From the NCBI GenBank assembly GCA_006508105.1, contig QKPP01000103.1, forward strand, positions 1-35,505: a DNA stretch of 35,505 nucleotides. The letters run 5' to 3'. A model generated the notes under the pieces. That model made no database searches. It saw only the letters and a program-made list of their open reading frames with translations, and was not told where the DNA came from. Of this stretch, positions 8,361 to 16,337 are shown piece after piece. This DNA comes from Myxococcales bacterium FL481. GTDB taxonomy: Bacteria > Myxococcota_A > Polyangia > Nannocystales > Nannocystaceae. A program made the translations under genes and the position numbers. Each line of letters begins with the position of its first letter. The first letter of the stretch is position 1.

Positions 8361-9447
8361 ACCCAGCCTTGCCGACTTCGGTGTGTTGCTGGTGGACAAG
8401 CCCGCCGGGCCGACCTCGCACGACGTCGTCGATTGGGTCCGTTGGTGCACTCGGATCCGCTCAGTCGGGCACTGCGGCACGCTCGATCCCGCAGCGACCG
8501 GTCTTTTGGTGCTCTGCCTGGGATCGGCCACGCGTCTGGCCGTGGACTTGACCGGCGTCGACAAGACGTACCGCGCGCGGTTTCGCGTCGGGGTCGCCAC
8601 CGACACGGCGGACGGCGCGGGCTCGGTGACCCGGACCGCCCGCGTCCCGTCGTCGGCCTCGCCGGCGGTGATGACGGCGACGACGGGGCTGCGCGGGGCA
8701 CTTAGCTTGCCTCCCCCGGCGTATTCGGCGTTGCGGGTGCAGGGAGTGCGATCGCACACGCTGGCCCGACGGGGAGAGGGTCCCCGGCTCGACCCGCGGC
8801 CGATGGCTGTCCGCGCGATGTCGAACCCGCGGGTGTGCGAAGGGGAGGGCTGGCTGGATGTTGAGGTCGAGTTGACGGTGAGCAAGGGGACGTACATCCG
8901 CTCCCTCGCGGAGGAGCTCGGACGACGAACCGGCTTTCCTTGCCATCTTCGGGCGCTTCGGCGGACACGCTGTGGGCCGACCGCGGTCGACGACGCGCTC
9001 GCCGGGCTGCTCGCCTCGCCCTTGCCGCCGCGCGCGAACGGAGCGCCGCGTTGGCGGATCCGGGCTGAGAGCTCGCCGGACCGCGAAACCTGCGCTCAGC
9101 TGGTGTTCAGTCACCTGCGCGCGCCCGATGAGTGCTTGCCGTACCCGGTGTTCGTGGCCGAGCAGCGGCTCCGCGGCGACGCGCTCGAGCGGCTCAGTCA
9201 GGGGCAGCGGATACCCATCGCGTGCGATCTCGCCGCTGGTCCGTCGCCGTCGAAGACTGACTCGGATGCCGCGGCCCACCCGGGCGCAAGAGTGGGTTTT
9301 CGCGGCATCGTGGGAGATCAGTCGGTGTTCGTGGTCGCCGAGCGCGTCGAAGAGCCAAGCCCAGCTTGGGCCCCGACTCGCGTCCTCCGACCACGTTCTC
9401 GGCTTGACAGTGAGGCACAAGCCCCCGATGCTCCGCCTCCAAGATAA
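8344..9447 (+). CDS. truB: tRNA pseudouridine(55) synthase TruB
   Basis: TruB makes pseudouridine 55 in the T loop of tRNAs. The 367-residue product shows [17 protein letters not shown] near the N terminus, the catalytic motif [14 protein letters not shown] (Asp48 from the first Met), [33 protein letters not shown] and the conserved [14 protein letters not shown]. The C-terminal part (about residues 225-367) carries a divergent RNA-binding region with a Pro/Ser-rich insertion. Tandem ATG codons at 8344 and 8347 both overlap the end of rbfA; either may be used. The frame stays open upstream inside rbfA, but that part is not TruB-like. Confidence 0.95.
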   Translation: MMARPRPSLADFGVLLVDKPAGPTSHDVVDWVRWCTRIRSVGHCGTLDPAATGLLVLCLGSATRLAVDLTGVDKTYRARFRVGVATDTADGAGSVTRTARVPSSASPAVMTATTGLRGALSLPPPAYSALRVQGVRSHTLARRGEGPRLDPRPMAVRAMSNPRVCEGEGWLDVEVELTVSKGTYIRSLAEELGRRTGFPCHLRALRRTRCGPTAVDDALAGLLASPLPPRANGAPRWRIRAESSPDRETCAQLVFSHLRAPDECLPYPVFVAEQRLRGDALERLSQGQRIPIACDLAAGPSPSKTDSDAAAHPGARVGFRGIVGDQSVFVVAERVEEPSPAWAPTRVLRPRSRLDSEAQAPDAPPPR

Positions 9448-9499
9448 TTTCGCAAGAAGAACACCGCACCGTTGGGCAAGGGCCCGAGAGCACAACCAG

Positions 9500-9769
9500 A
9501 TGTCCCTTTCTACTGATCGCAAAGCCGAGATCGTCGGCAAGTTCCAGAAACAGGCCGGTGATACGGGGTCGGCCGAGGTCCAAGTCGCGCTGCTGACCGC
9601 GCGCATTAACCACTTGACCGACCACTTTCGCACGCACGCGAAGGACCACCACTCGCGTCGCGGCCTGCTCAAGCTCGTTGGCCAACGTCGTCGTCTGCTC
9701 GACTATCTGCGAGCAAAGAGCGTCGATCGCTATCGAACGCTGATCTCCGAGCTGAACATCCGCAAGTGA
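9500..9769 (+). CDS. rpsO: 30S ribosomal protein S15
   Basis: The 89-residue product has the standard S15 length and pattern: [58 protein letters not shown] and [13 protein letters not shown]15 is a primary binder of 16S rRNA in the platform of the 30S subunit. The ATG at 9500 is fixed by family length. It follows truB by 52 nt and precedes pnp by 147 nt, the same truB-rpsO-pnp order as in E. coli. Confidence 0.97.
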   Translation: MSLSTDRKAEIVGKFQKQAGDTGSAEVQVALLTARINHLTDHFRTHAKDHHSRRGLLKLVGQRRRLLDYLRAKSVDRYRTLISELNIRK

Positions 9770-9790
9770 TTCGCGGGTAGACGGCGTGTG

Positions 9791-9816
9791 ATCGATCGGC
9801 GATCGCGTCGATCGAT
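9791..9816 (+). promoter_or_regulatory. Inverted repeat in the rpsO-pnp spacer
   Basis: ATCGATCG (9791-9798) pairs perfectly with CGATCGAT (9809-9816) around a 10-nt loop that itself contains GCGATCGC. No T tract follows, so it is not an ordinary terminator. Its place between rpsO and pnp recalls the E. coli RNase III hairpin that controls pnp; that role is inference. Confidence 0.4.
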
Positions 9817-9843
9817 GATGGCGTCCGTGCGCGCGCTCGTTTC

Positions 9844-9902
9844 CCGTGGGCGAAGCGGGCGAGGCCGTGCGGGTGCGGTGTGACATGGTTTTCCGCCCAC
9901 GG
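9844..9902 (+). promoter_or_regulatory. Long-range stem in the pnp leader
   Basis: CCGTGGGCG (9844-9852) is perfectly complementary to CGCCCACGG (9894-9902), enclosing 41 nt. The stem ends 14 nt before the pnp ATG, close to a GGAG at 9906-9909 that probably serves as ribosome binding site. It could act in pnp autoregulation. Confidence 0.4.
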
Positions 9903-9916
9903 CTCGGAGTTCGCAG

Positions 9917-12022
9917 ATGAAAGTCGTCACTGAGACGGTCCAAGTTGGGGACCGCACCATCGTTTTTGAAACCGGGAAGCTCGCGAAGCAGGCCAACTCA
10001 GTCGTCGTTCGGTGTGGCGAGACGGCGTTGTTGGTCACCGCAGTTTCCAGCAAGTCCCCGCGCGACCTGCCGTTTTTGCCCCTGACCGTGGAGTATCGCG
10101 AGGGCAGTGCCGCCGCCGGCAAGATCCCGGGGGGGTACTTCAAACGCGAGGGTCGTCCGTCCGAAAAGGAGATTTTGACCTGCCGCCTGACGGACCGTCC
10201 CATTCGCCCGCTGTTTCCCAAGGGCTATCGCTGCGAGACGCAGATCATCGCCACGGTGTTTTCGCACGACAAGCGCAATGAGCCTGACGTGCTGAGCCTC
10301 ACCGGGGCTTCGGCGGCGCTGATGCTCAGTGATGCGCCGTGGGACGGCCCCGTCGCGGGCGTCCGTGTCGGTCGGATCGATGGCGAATTCATCGCCTTCC
10401 CCACGTTCGACGAGATCGCCCAGTCCGATCTAAACCTGGTGGTCGCTGCAAGTCGCGACGCGATCGTGATGGTGGAGGCCGGCTGCGAGGAACTGTCCGA
10501 AGCCGAGATGATCGACGCGCTGATGTTTGCCAAGCAGGCGGTGCAACCTCTGCTTGAGGCCCAGGTGCGCTTGCGCGAGCGCGCGGGGCAGCCCAAGCGC
10601 GAGCACGTCGAGCCGGAGGTCGACCAGGCGTTCGCGTCGATGTGCATGGATGCGGGACGAGACGCCGTGACCACCGCGCTGGCGATCACGGGCAAACACG
10701 CTCGCCATGAGGCACTCGACGCCGCGATCGCGGAGATCAGCGCGGCGTTGGCGGAACAGCACCCCGGGCGCGAGGAGGAGATCCAAGCGGCACTGGGGCG
10801 GCTTGAGAAGCAGATCGTGCGCAAGACCACCGTGGAGGAGCACCGGCGGGTCGATGGCCGTGGCCTCAGCGATATCCGCCCGCTGTACATCGAAGCCCAT
10901 CCGTTCGAGCGACCGCACGGGTCATCGTTGTTCCAGCGCGGTGAGACCCAGGCCTTCGTCAGCGCTACCCTCGGAACGGAGCGAGACGCTCAGCGCCTCG
11001 ACACGATCCGCGGCGATGTGACCCGCCGGTTCATGTTGCATTACAACTTCCCTCCGTTTTGCACCGGGGAAGCGCGACCGATCCGCGGAACCTCACGTCG
11101 TGAAACTGGCCACGGCGCGCTGGCCGAACGCGCTTTGTCGACCGTCGTGCCGGCGGAGGACGTGTTCCCATACACGATTCGCGTCGTCTCCGACACGTTG
11201 GAGTCCAACGGGTCGAGTTCGATGGCGGCGGTCTGCGGCGGCTGTCTGGCATTGATGGACGCGGGGGTACCGATCAAGGCTCCGGTGGCCGGGATCGCGA
11301 TGGGCCTCATTCAAGAGGGCGACAAGATTGCCGTGCTCAGCGACATCTTGGGCGACGAGGATCACCTCGGGGACATGGACTTCAAGGTCACCGGGACGCG
11401 CAAGGGCATCACTGCACTGCAGATGGACATCAAGGTCAAGGGGCTGACGCGGGCGATCCTAGAGCAAGCCTTGGAACAGGCCCGGGGCGGACGGCTCCAC
11501 ATTCTCGACAAGATGGCCGACGTGTTGCCGGAGCCGCGAGCGAACATCAGCAAGTACGCGCCGCGAATCGAGACCATGCAGGTCCGCGTCGACAAGATTC
11601 GCAGCATCATCGGGCCCGGAGGCAAGGTGATCCGCGGTATCATCGAGCAAACGGGCTGCGCGATCGACATCGATGACACCGGTCGTGTTTCCATCGCGTC
11701 GGAAGATGAAGAGGCGATCCAAGCGGCTCGTCGCATCATCGAGGGGCTGACCTTCGAACCCGAGGTTGGCGATTGCTACGCTGGGGTGGTCAAACGCGTG
11801 GTCGACTTCGGGGCGTTCGTTGAGTTCATGCCCGGAACGGATGGGCTGGTGCATGTCTCCGAGCTCGAGAATCACCGCGTGAACAAGGTGACAGACGTGC
11901 TCAACGAGGGCGACGAGGTCGTCGTCAAGATCTTGAGCATCGACGACAACGGGCGCGTTCGCCTGAGCCGCAAAGCGGCCTTCGGCGTGGATCCGGACGA
12001 CGTTCGCAACCTGCGGGGCTGA
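9917..12022 (+). CDS. pnp: Polyribonucleotide nucleotidyltransferase (PNPase)
   Basis: PNPase degrades RNA 3' to 5' by phosphorolysis and is a core part of RNA-decay complexes. The 701 residues have the full domain order: first RNase PH domain (PLTVEYREGSAAAGKIPGGYFKREGRPSEKEIL), an alpha-helical linker, second RNase PH domain (RRVDGRGLSDIRPL, MLHYNFPPFCTGEARP, SDILGDEDHLGDMDFKVTGT), a KH domain (RSIIGPGGKVIRGIIEQTG) and an S1 domain (GVVKRVVDFGAFVEFMPGTDGLVHVSEL). Length is typical. The ATG has a GGAG 7 nt upstream. The leader holds two inverted repeats. dut follows after 6 nt. Confidence 0.98.
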   Translation: MKVVTETVQVGDRTIVFETGKLAKQANSVVVRCGETALLVTAVSSKSPRDLPFLPLTVEYREGSAAAGKIPGGYFKREGRPSEKEILTCRLTDRPIRPLFPKGYRCETQIIATVFSHDKRNEPDVLSLTGASAALMLSDAPWDGPVAGVRVGRIDGEFIAFPTFDEIAQSDLNLVVAASRDAIVMVEAGCEELSEAEMIDALMFAKQAVQPLLEAQVRLRERAGQPKREHVEPEVDQAFASMCMDAGRDAVTTALAITGKHARHEALDAAIAEISAALAEQHPGREEEIQAALGRLEKQIVRKTTVEEHRRVDGRGLSDIRPLYIEAHPFERPHGSSLFQRGETQAFVSATLGTERDAQRLDTIRGDVTRRFMLHYNFPPFCTGEARPIRGTSRRETGHGALAERALSTVVPAEDVFPYTIRVVSDTLESNGSSSMAAVCGGCLALMDAGVPIKAPVAGIAMGLIQEGDKIAVLSDILGDEDHLGDMDFKVTGTRKGITALQMDIKVKGLTRAILEQALEQARGGRLHILDKMADVLPEPRANISKYAPRIETMQVRVDKIRSIIGPGGKVIRGIIEQTGCAIDIDDTGRVSIASEDEEAIQAARRIIEGLTFEPEVGDCYAGVVKRVVDFGAFVEFMPGTDGLVHVSELENHRVNKVTDVLNEGDEVVVKILSIDDNGRVRLSRKAAFGVDPDDVRNLRG

Positions 12023-12028
12023 TGGTCG

Positions 12029-12484
12029 ATGTCGCCGGTCGAGCCTCTCTCGGTGATGCGCATCGACGCTCGGGCACGCGTGCCTGAGCGGATGAGCGCC
12101 GCGGCAGCTGGCATCGACTTGGCGGCTTGTCTAGGCGGCGACGAGGAGATTGTTCGGATCGCTCCGGGGGCGCGTGCGGCTGTGCCGACGGGGATCGCGG
12201 TGGCGATCCCCGTGGGATTCGAAGGCCAGGTGCGGCCCCGTTCCGGTCTGGCGCGCGACTTCGGTGTCACCGTCCTGAACGCGCCGGGCACCATCGACGC
12301 GGACTATCGCGGCGAGTTGGTGGTGCTGCTCATCAACCTCGGTCCGGACGCGTTTGACGTCCGCCACCACCAGCGCATTGCCCAACTCGTCGTGGCGCCA
12401 GTGGCGATGTGCCACGTGTCGGTGGTCGACGCGTTGCCACCGACGCAGCGTGGGGCGCGAGGGTTCGGCAGCACGGGCACGTAG
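12029..12484 (+). CDS. dut: dUTP diphosphatase
   Basis: dUTPase hydrolyses dUTP to dUMP and pyrophosphate, keeping uracil out of DNA and feeding dTMP synthesis. The 151-residue product carries all five trimeric-dUTPase motifs: GIDLAA (28-33), RSGLA (71-75), GTIDADYRGE (87-96, catalytic Asp90), RIAQLVV (116-122) and the C-terminal RGARGFGSTG (141-150). The start at ATG 12029, 6 nt after pnp, adds 8 residues before a second possible start at ATG 12056. The placement suggests cotranscription with pnp. Confidence 0.96.
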   Translation: MSPVEPLSVMRIDARARVPERMSAAAAGIDLAACLGGDEEIVRIAPGARAAVPTGIAVAIPVGFEGQVRPRSGLARDFGVTVLNAPGTIDADYRGELVVLLINLGPDAFDVRHHQRIAQLVVAPVAMCHVSVVDALPPTQRGARGFGSTGT

Positions 12485-12554
12485 CGCACAGGCTTGCCGC
12501 CTGGGCGGGGGCGGCCGAGCCCCGGCGGCTCCGTCGCGGCAGCGCGTCTTGGGC

Positions 12555-12583
12555 TTTGCCACGCCGCACGAAGCGAGTAGCCT
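12555..12583 (+). promoter_or_regulatory. Candidate purC promoter
   Basis: TTTGCC (12555-12560), 17 nt, TAGCCT (12578-12583), then 9 nt to the purC ATG. The predicted transcription start falls about 3 nt before the start codon, leaving no room for a ribosome binding site. Confidence 0.45.
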
Positions 12584-12592
12584 GCGCACGCC

Positions 12593-13573
12593 ATGCCGGT
12601 TTCTAACGACACCTTCTCCCGCGCCATCGCTGCTCAACACATGGTCGACGAACTCGGGCCTGAGTTCGCTCAACTCGGGAACCACTACAGTGGCAAAGTT
12701 CGCGAGAACTTCTCACGCGACGGGATTCGCACGATCATCGTGACGGACCGCGTCAGCGCGTTCGACGTCAACCTCGGCACGATCCCGTTCAAAGGACAAG
12801 TGCTCAACGGCCTGGCCCGCTACTGGTTTGATCTCACGCGCGAACGGTTTCCGAACCACGTGGTCAACGTTCCCGACCCGCAGGCGACCCGGGCCGTGGA
12901 GTGCGATCCCATTCCGGTCGAGTTCGTGGTGCGCGGGTATCTTACCGGCAGCTCGCGGACGAGCATTTTGCGCGCTTACGAGCGGGGGGAACGGGAGTTT
13001 TGTGGGCACCGCCTCGCGGACAACATGAAGCCGCACCAGAAGCTTCCCGAGAACATCGTGACCCCATCGACCAAGGCGCCCAAGGGCGAACACGACGAAA
13101 GCGTGAGTCGGGCGCAGCTCATCGAGCGCGGACTCATCGAAGCGGAGTTGTTCGACGAACTGGCCGCCAAGTGCCTGGACCTGTTCGCGCTCGGGCAGCA
13201 GATCGCGGCCGAACGGGGTATGATCTTGGTCGACACGAAGTACGAACTCGGCCGTCGGCCCGACGGCGAGATCGTTCTCATTGACGAGATCCACACTCCC
13301 GACAGCTCACGCTACTGGTTCGCGTCGTCGTACGAAGACGCGATGTCGCGTGGCGAGGCACCCAAGAGCCTCGACAAGGAATTTCTGCGGCGCTGGCTGG
13401 TGAGCCAGGGTTGGGAGGGCGATGGCACTCCGCCGCCGCTGACCGACGAGGTCCGGATCGAGGCTGCGCGACGCTACGTCGAGACCTACGAACGGCTGAC
13501 CGGCGCGGAGTTCGTCCCCGATGTGGACGACCCGGTTCAACGGCTCCAACGCAACCTGGAAGTCCGAGGGTAG
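12593..13573 (+). CDS. purC: Phosphoribosylaminoimidazole-succinocarboxamide synthase
   Basis: SAICAR synthase couples CAIR and aspartate using ATP in de novo purine synthesis. The 326-residue product is the longer form of the enzyme (about 300 residues, as in fungi and many bacteria). Recognisable segments are NHYSGKVRENF, VTDRVSAFDVNLGTIPFKGQVLN, PIPVEFVVRGYLTGSS, the substrate region with PHQKLPENIVTPSTKA, ILVDTKYELG and the conserved DEIHTPDSSRYW. It is followed by purF after 179 nt, forming a small purine cluster. A separate promoter is suggested by TTTGCC-N17-TAGCCT upstream. Confidence 0.97.
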   Translation: MPVSNDTFSRAIAAQHMVDELGPEFAQLGNHYSGKVRENFSRDGIRTIIVTDRVSAFDVNLGTIPFKGQVLNGLARYWFDLTRERFPNHVVNVPDPQATRAVECDPIPVEFVVRGYLTGSSRTSILRAYERGEREFCGHRLADNMKPHQKLPENIVTPSTKAPKGEHDESVSRAQLIERGLIEAELFDELAAKCLDLFALGQQIAAERGMILVDTKYELGRRPDGEIVLIDEIHTPDSSRYWFASSYEDAMSRGEAPKSLDKEFLRRWLVSQGWEGDGTPPPLTDEVRIEAARRYVETYERLTGAEFVPDVDDPVQRLQRNLEVRG

Positions 13574-13605
13574 GCGCTGCGGACAGCCGGGGGCTCGCGC
13601 GTCGT

Positions 13606-13648
13606 GTGACGGTCAGGGGCGGTCAGCGCCCGTCACGTCGTGACGTCA
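13606..13648 (+). promoter_or_regulatory. Cluster of palindromes between purC and purF
   Basis: A perfect inverted repeat CGTCACG-T-CGTGACG spans 13631-13645 and overlaps the palindrome TGACGTCA (13641-13648). A third half-site GTGACGG (13606-13612) is complementary to CCGTCAC (13630-13636). The cluster could be a repressor operator or an RNA hairpin in the purC-purF spacer. No T tract follows, so a terminator is less likely. Confidence 0.4.
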
Positions 13649-13752
13649 TCCGTGGGTTGGCGACGCCGGCCCCGGCGTTCTTACCGCCTGCGACAAGTGA
13701 GGCAACGCGGTGACGAAAGCTTCGATCCGTGATACCCACGCCGCGTTCCAGC

Positions 13753-15141
13753 ATGTGCGGCGTATTCGGAATCCACGGTCATCCCGAAGCAGCTAACCTG
13801 GCCTACCTGGGCTTGCACTCGCTGCAGCACCGGGGGCAGGAGTCCGCAGGGGTCGTCACTTGCGAAGACAGCACGCTGCACGCCGTGCGGAAGATGGGGC
13901 ACGTGGCGGCCACGTTCACGCGGGAACGGCTGGCCCGCTTGCCGGGTACGAGCGCCGTCGGACACACGCGCTACACGACCGCGGGTGGCTCGCTCCCCAA
14001 AAACATTCAACCTCTGACCGTCGAGTCTCGCTCGGGGGCATTGGCGATCGCGCACAACGGCAACCTCGTCAACGCCGAAGAGCTGCGCGAAGAGTTGGAG
14101 GCCGACGGGTCGATCTTCTCGTCCAACTCGGACACTGAAGTCATCTTACAACTGATGGCGCGCGCTCGCGGTGATGACCTCGCCGCCCGTTTGGGTCAGG
14201 CGCTCACGCGAGTGCGTGGCGCCTACAGCCTCGTGCTGCTGTCGAGCCACGGCATCGTCGCGGCCCGCGACCCGCATGGTTTTCGCCCGCTGGTGCTCGG
14301 CAAGGTGCGCGGGCACGAGAACTCGTGGGTCGTGGCCTCGGAAACCTGTGCGTTCGATCTAATCGGCGCCGAACGGGTCCGCGACGTCGCGCCGGGCGAG
14401 ATCCTGTCGATCCGTGCGGACGGTTTACGCAGCGTGATGATGCGACGTGGCGACCCGCGGTACTGCGTGTTCGAGCACGTCTACTTCGCGCGTCCGGATA
14501 GCCGCATCGACGATCTCGGCGTGTACAACCGTCGCGTGGCGATGGGTCGACGCTTGGCCGTGGAACACCCCGCCGAGGCGGACTTGGTCATCCCGGTGCC
14601 GGACTCCGGGATGGTCGCTGCGTTGGGCTACAGCAAGCAAAGTGGCCTGCCGTTCGAGATCGGTCTGTCCCGCAATCACTACGTCGGTCGCACGTTCATC
14701 GAACCCAAAGACTCGATCCGCCACTTCGGGGTCAAGCTCAAGCTCAACGCCGTGCCGGACGTGCTGCGGGGCAAACGAGTCGTGGTCGTCGACGACTCGG
14801 TCGTGCGTGGGACCACGTCGCGGAAAATCGTCAAGCTCGTGCGCGATGCCGGGGCCCGAGCGGTTCACGTACGCATCTCGTCGCCGCCGGTCACCCATCC
14901 TTGCTACTACGGGATCAACACACCGACCCGCGATGAGCTCATTGGCTCAAAGCATGACGTCGAGGAGACGCGGCGCTTCATCACGGCGGACAGCCTGGGT
15001 TACCTCAGTCCGGAGGGCCTACTCGAAGCGGCCAGCCACAGCGACTCGCGTCAGTACTGCACGGCCTGTTTCACCGGAGACTATCCCGTGCCGATCGAGC
15101 GCGCGTCCGTGCGCCACCAGCTGCGGTTGATCGAGGTTTGA
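13753..15141 (+). CDS. purF: Amidophosphoribosyltransferase
   Basis: PurF makes phosphoribosylamine from PRPP and glutamine, the first committed step of purine synthesis. The 462 residues begin MCGVFGIHGHPEAA, so Cys2 would be the N-terminal glutaminase nucleophile after Met removal. The glutaminase domain includes LHSLQHRGQESAG and HNGNLVN. The transferase domain has the PRPP loop VVVVDDSVVRGTTS. Four cysteines sit where the Bacillus-type enzyme binds a 4Fe-4S cluster (in DPRYCVF, THPCYYG and QYCTACF). Bacillus-type enzymes often have a short propeptide. An in-frame GTG at 13729 would add an 8-residue one (MIPTPRSS), so the start remains open between 13729 and 13753. Confidence 0.96.
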   Translation: MCGVFGIHGHPEAANLAYLGLHSLQHRGQESAGVVTCEDSTLHAVRKMGHVAATFTRERLARLPGTSAVGHTRYTTAGGSLPKNIQPLTVESRSGALAIAHNGNLVNAEELREELEADGSIFSSNSDTEVILQLMARARGDDLAARLGQALTRVRGAYSLVLLSSHGIVAARDPHGFRPLVLGKVRGHENSWVVASETCAFDLIGAERVRDVAPGEILSIRADGLRSVMMRRGDPRYCVFEHVYFARPDSRIDDLGVYNRRVAMGRRLAVEHPAEADLVIPVPDSGMVAALGYSKQSGLPFEIGLSRNHYVGRTFIEPKDSIRHFGVKLKLNAVPDVLRGKRVVVVDDSVVRGTTSRKIVKLVRDAGARAVHVRISSPPVTHPCYYGINTPTRDELIGSKHDVEETRRFITADSLGYLSPEGLLEAASHSDSRQYCTACFTGDYPVPIERASVRHQLRLIEV

Positions 15142-15184
15142 CCGCAGCGCCTGAGTCGGCTAACCACTTGACGACGGACGCACC

Positions 15185-16337
15185 ATGGCTCCAAACGCAC
15201 CGATGCTGTTGCCCGAGCACAACAAGGTGATCGATCGTGTCGATCGGCTTGGCGATCGCCTCGGCGAGTTGCGGAGGCATCTTTGACTACGCCGTCAAGG
15301 TAGAGAAGATCGAGGAGCTCGAGGCGCAAGCTTCCGACGCCGGCTTTTGGGACGATGGCGAGCGAGCGCAGCGGGTCTTGCGCGACCAAGCCCAATGCAA
15401 GCGGGTGGTGGAGGCCATCGACGCGGCACAGGGCAAGCTCGACGAGGCCAAAGATCTGTACGAGCTCGCGCGCGAAGAAGGGGACGACGAGTCGGTCTAC
15501 GAGGCCTGGGCCTTGCTCGACCAAGCTGAAGTTGCCACGGGTCGGCTCGAGTTTCAGCGCATGCTGTCGGGTGAGCACGACATCGACAGTGCACTCGTGT
15601 CGGTTAGCGCGGGCGCGGGCGGGGTCGACTCGCAAGAGTGGGCGCAGATGCTGGTCCGTATGTATCAGCGCTGGGGCGAGCGGCACGGCTACGCCGTGCG
15701 CATCTTGGACTTCCAAGAAGCGGACCAGGCGGGAATTCGCGGCGCTGAGCTCGAAATCGTGGGGGAGTACGCTTACGGGCACCTGCGCTCGGAGATCGGG
15801 GTCCACCGGCTGGTCCGGATCTCACCGTTTGATGCTCAGGCGCGACGACAAACGAGTTTCGCGGGGGTCATGGTGGTGCCCGACATCGACGAGGATGACG
15901 CGTCCGCCATCGACGTGCCGGAAAGTGATCTGCGCATCGACAAATATCGATCATCTGGAGCCGGCGGCCAGCACGTCAACAAGACCGAGTCCGCCGTACG
16001 TCTGACTCACTTGCCATCGGGGATCGTGGTCGCCTGCCAAAGCGAACGCTCTCAGCACAAAAACATGGCGACGGCGTTGCGGATGCTGAAAGCTCGGTTG
16101 TGGGATATCGAGCGGCAAAAGCGCGATGACAAGATGCAGGCCCTAGAAGGCTCCAAGAAGCTCATTGAATGGGGCAGCCAGATCCGATCCTACGTGATGC
16201 ATCCATACCGGCAGGTCAACGACCATCGGACGGAGTTCAAGACCGCCGATGTGGACAGCGTGCTCGACGGGGAACTCGACGCACTCATCGAGGCGTACCT
16301 GCTCAGACAGGGCGCCTCACATCACGACAACGGGTAG
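15185..16337 (+). CDS. prfB: Peptide chain release factor 2, with programmed +1 frameshift
   Basis: RF2 recognises UGA and UAA stop codons and triggers peptide release. The gene is read in two frames: ATG 15185 to CTT 15283 (33 codons, ending RLGELRRHL), an in-frame TGA at 15284-15286, then the +1 frame from GAC 15285 to the stop at 16337. The joined product has about 383 residues, near the usual 365; ATG 15203 would give 377. After the shift come DYAVKVEKIEELE, the UGA-reading SPF motif (about 213-215) and the catalytic GGQ (about 260-262, in SSGAGGQHVNKTESAVRLTH). The continuous frame that seems to start with GTG at 15237 is not the true N terminus. The next gene begins immediately after the stop codon. 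Confidence 0.96.
15273..15287 (+). other. prfB programmed +1 frameshift site
   Basis: GGAGG (15273-15277), a 3-nt spacer, then CTT TGA C (15281-15287). This matches the known RF2 autoregulatory site: an internal Shine-Dalgarno sequence 3 nt before the slippery CTT, with UGA as pausing stop and C as the poor termination context. Low RF2 raises frameshifting and thus RF2 synthesis. Confidence 0.95.

Noticed and set aside
8461-9672. 403-residue open frame antisense to truB and rpsO
   Set aside because: It overlaps two certain genes on the other strand, and its sequence is Arg/Pro-rich without any recognisable motif.
15237-15284. GTG start of a continuous 366-codon prfB frame
   Set aside because: The 5' part belongs to the zero frame that ends in the CTT TGA C shift site; the GTG frame there is not RF2-like.
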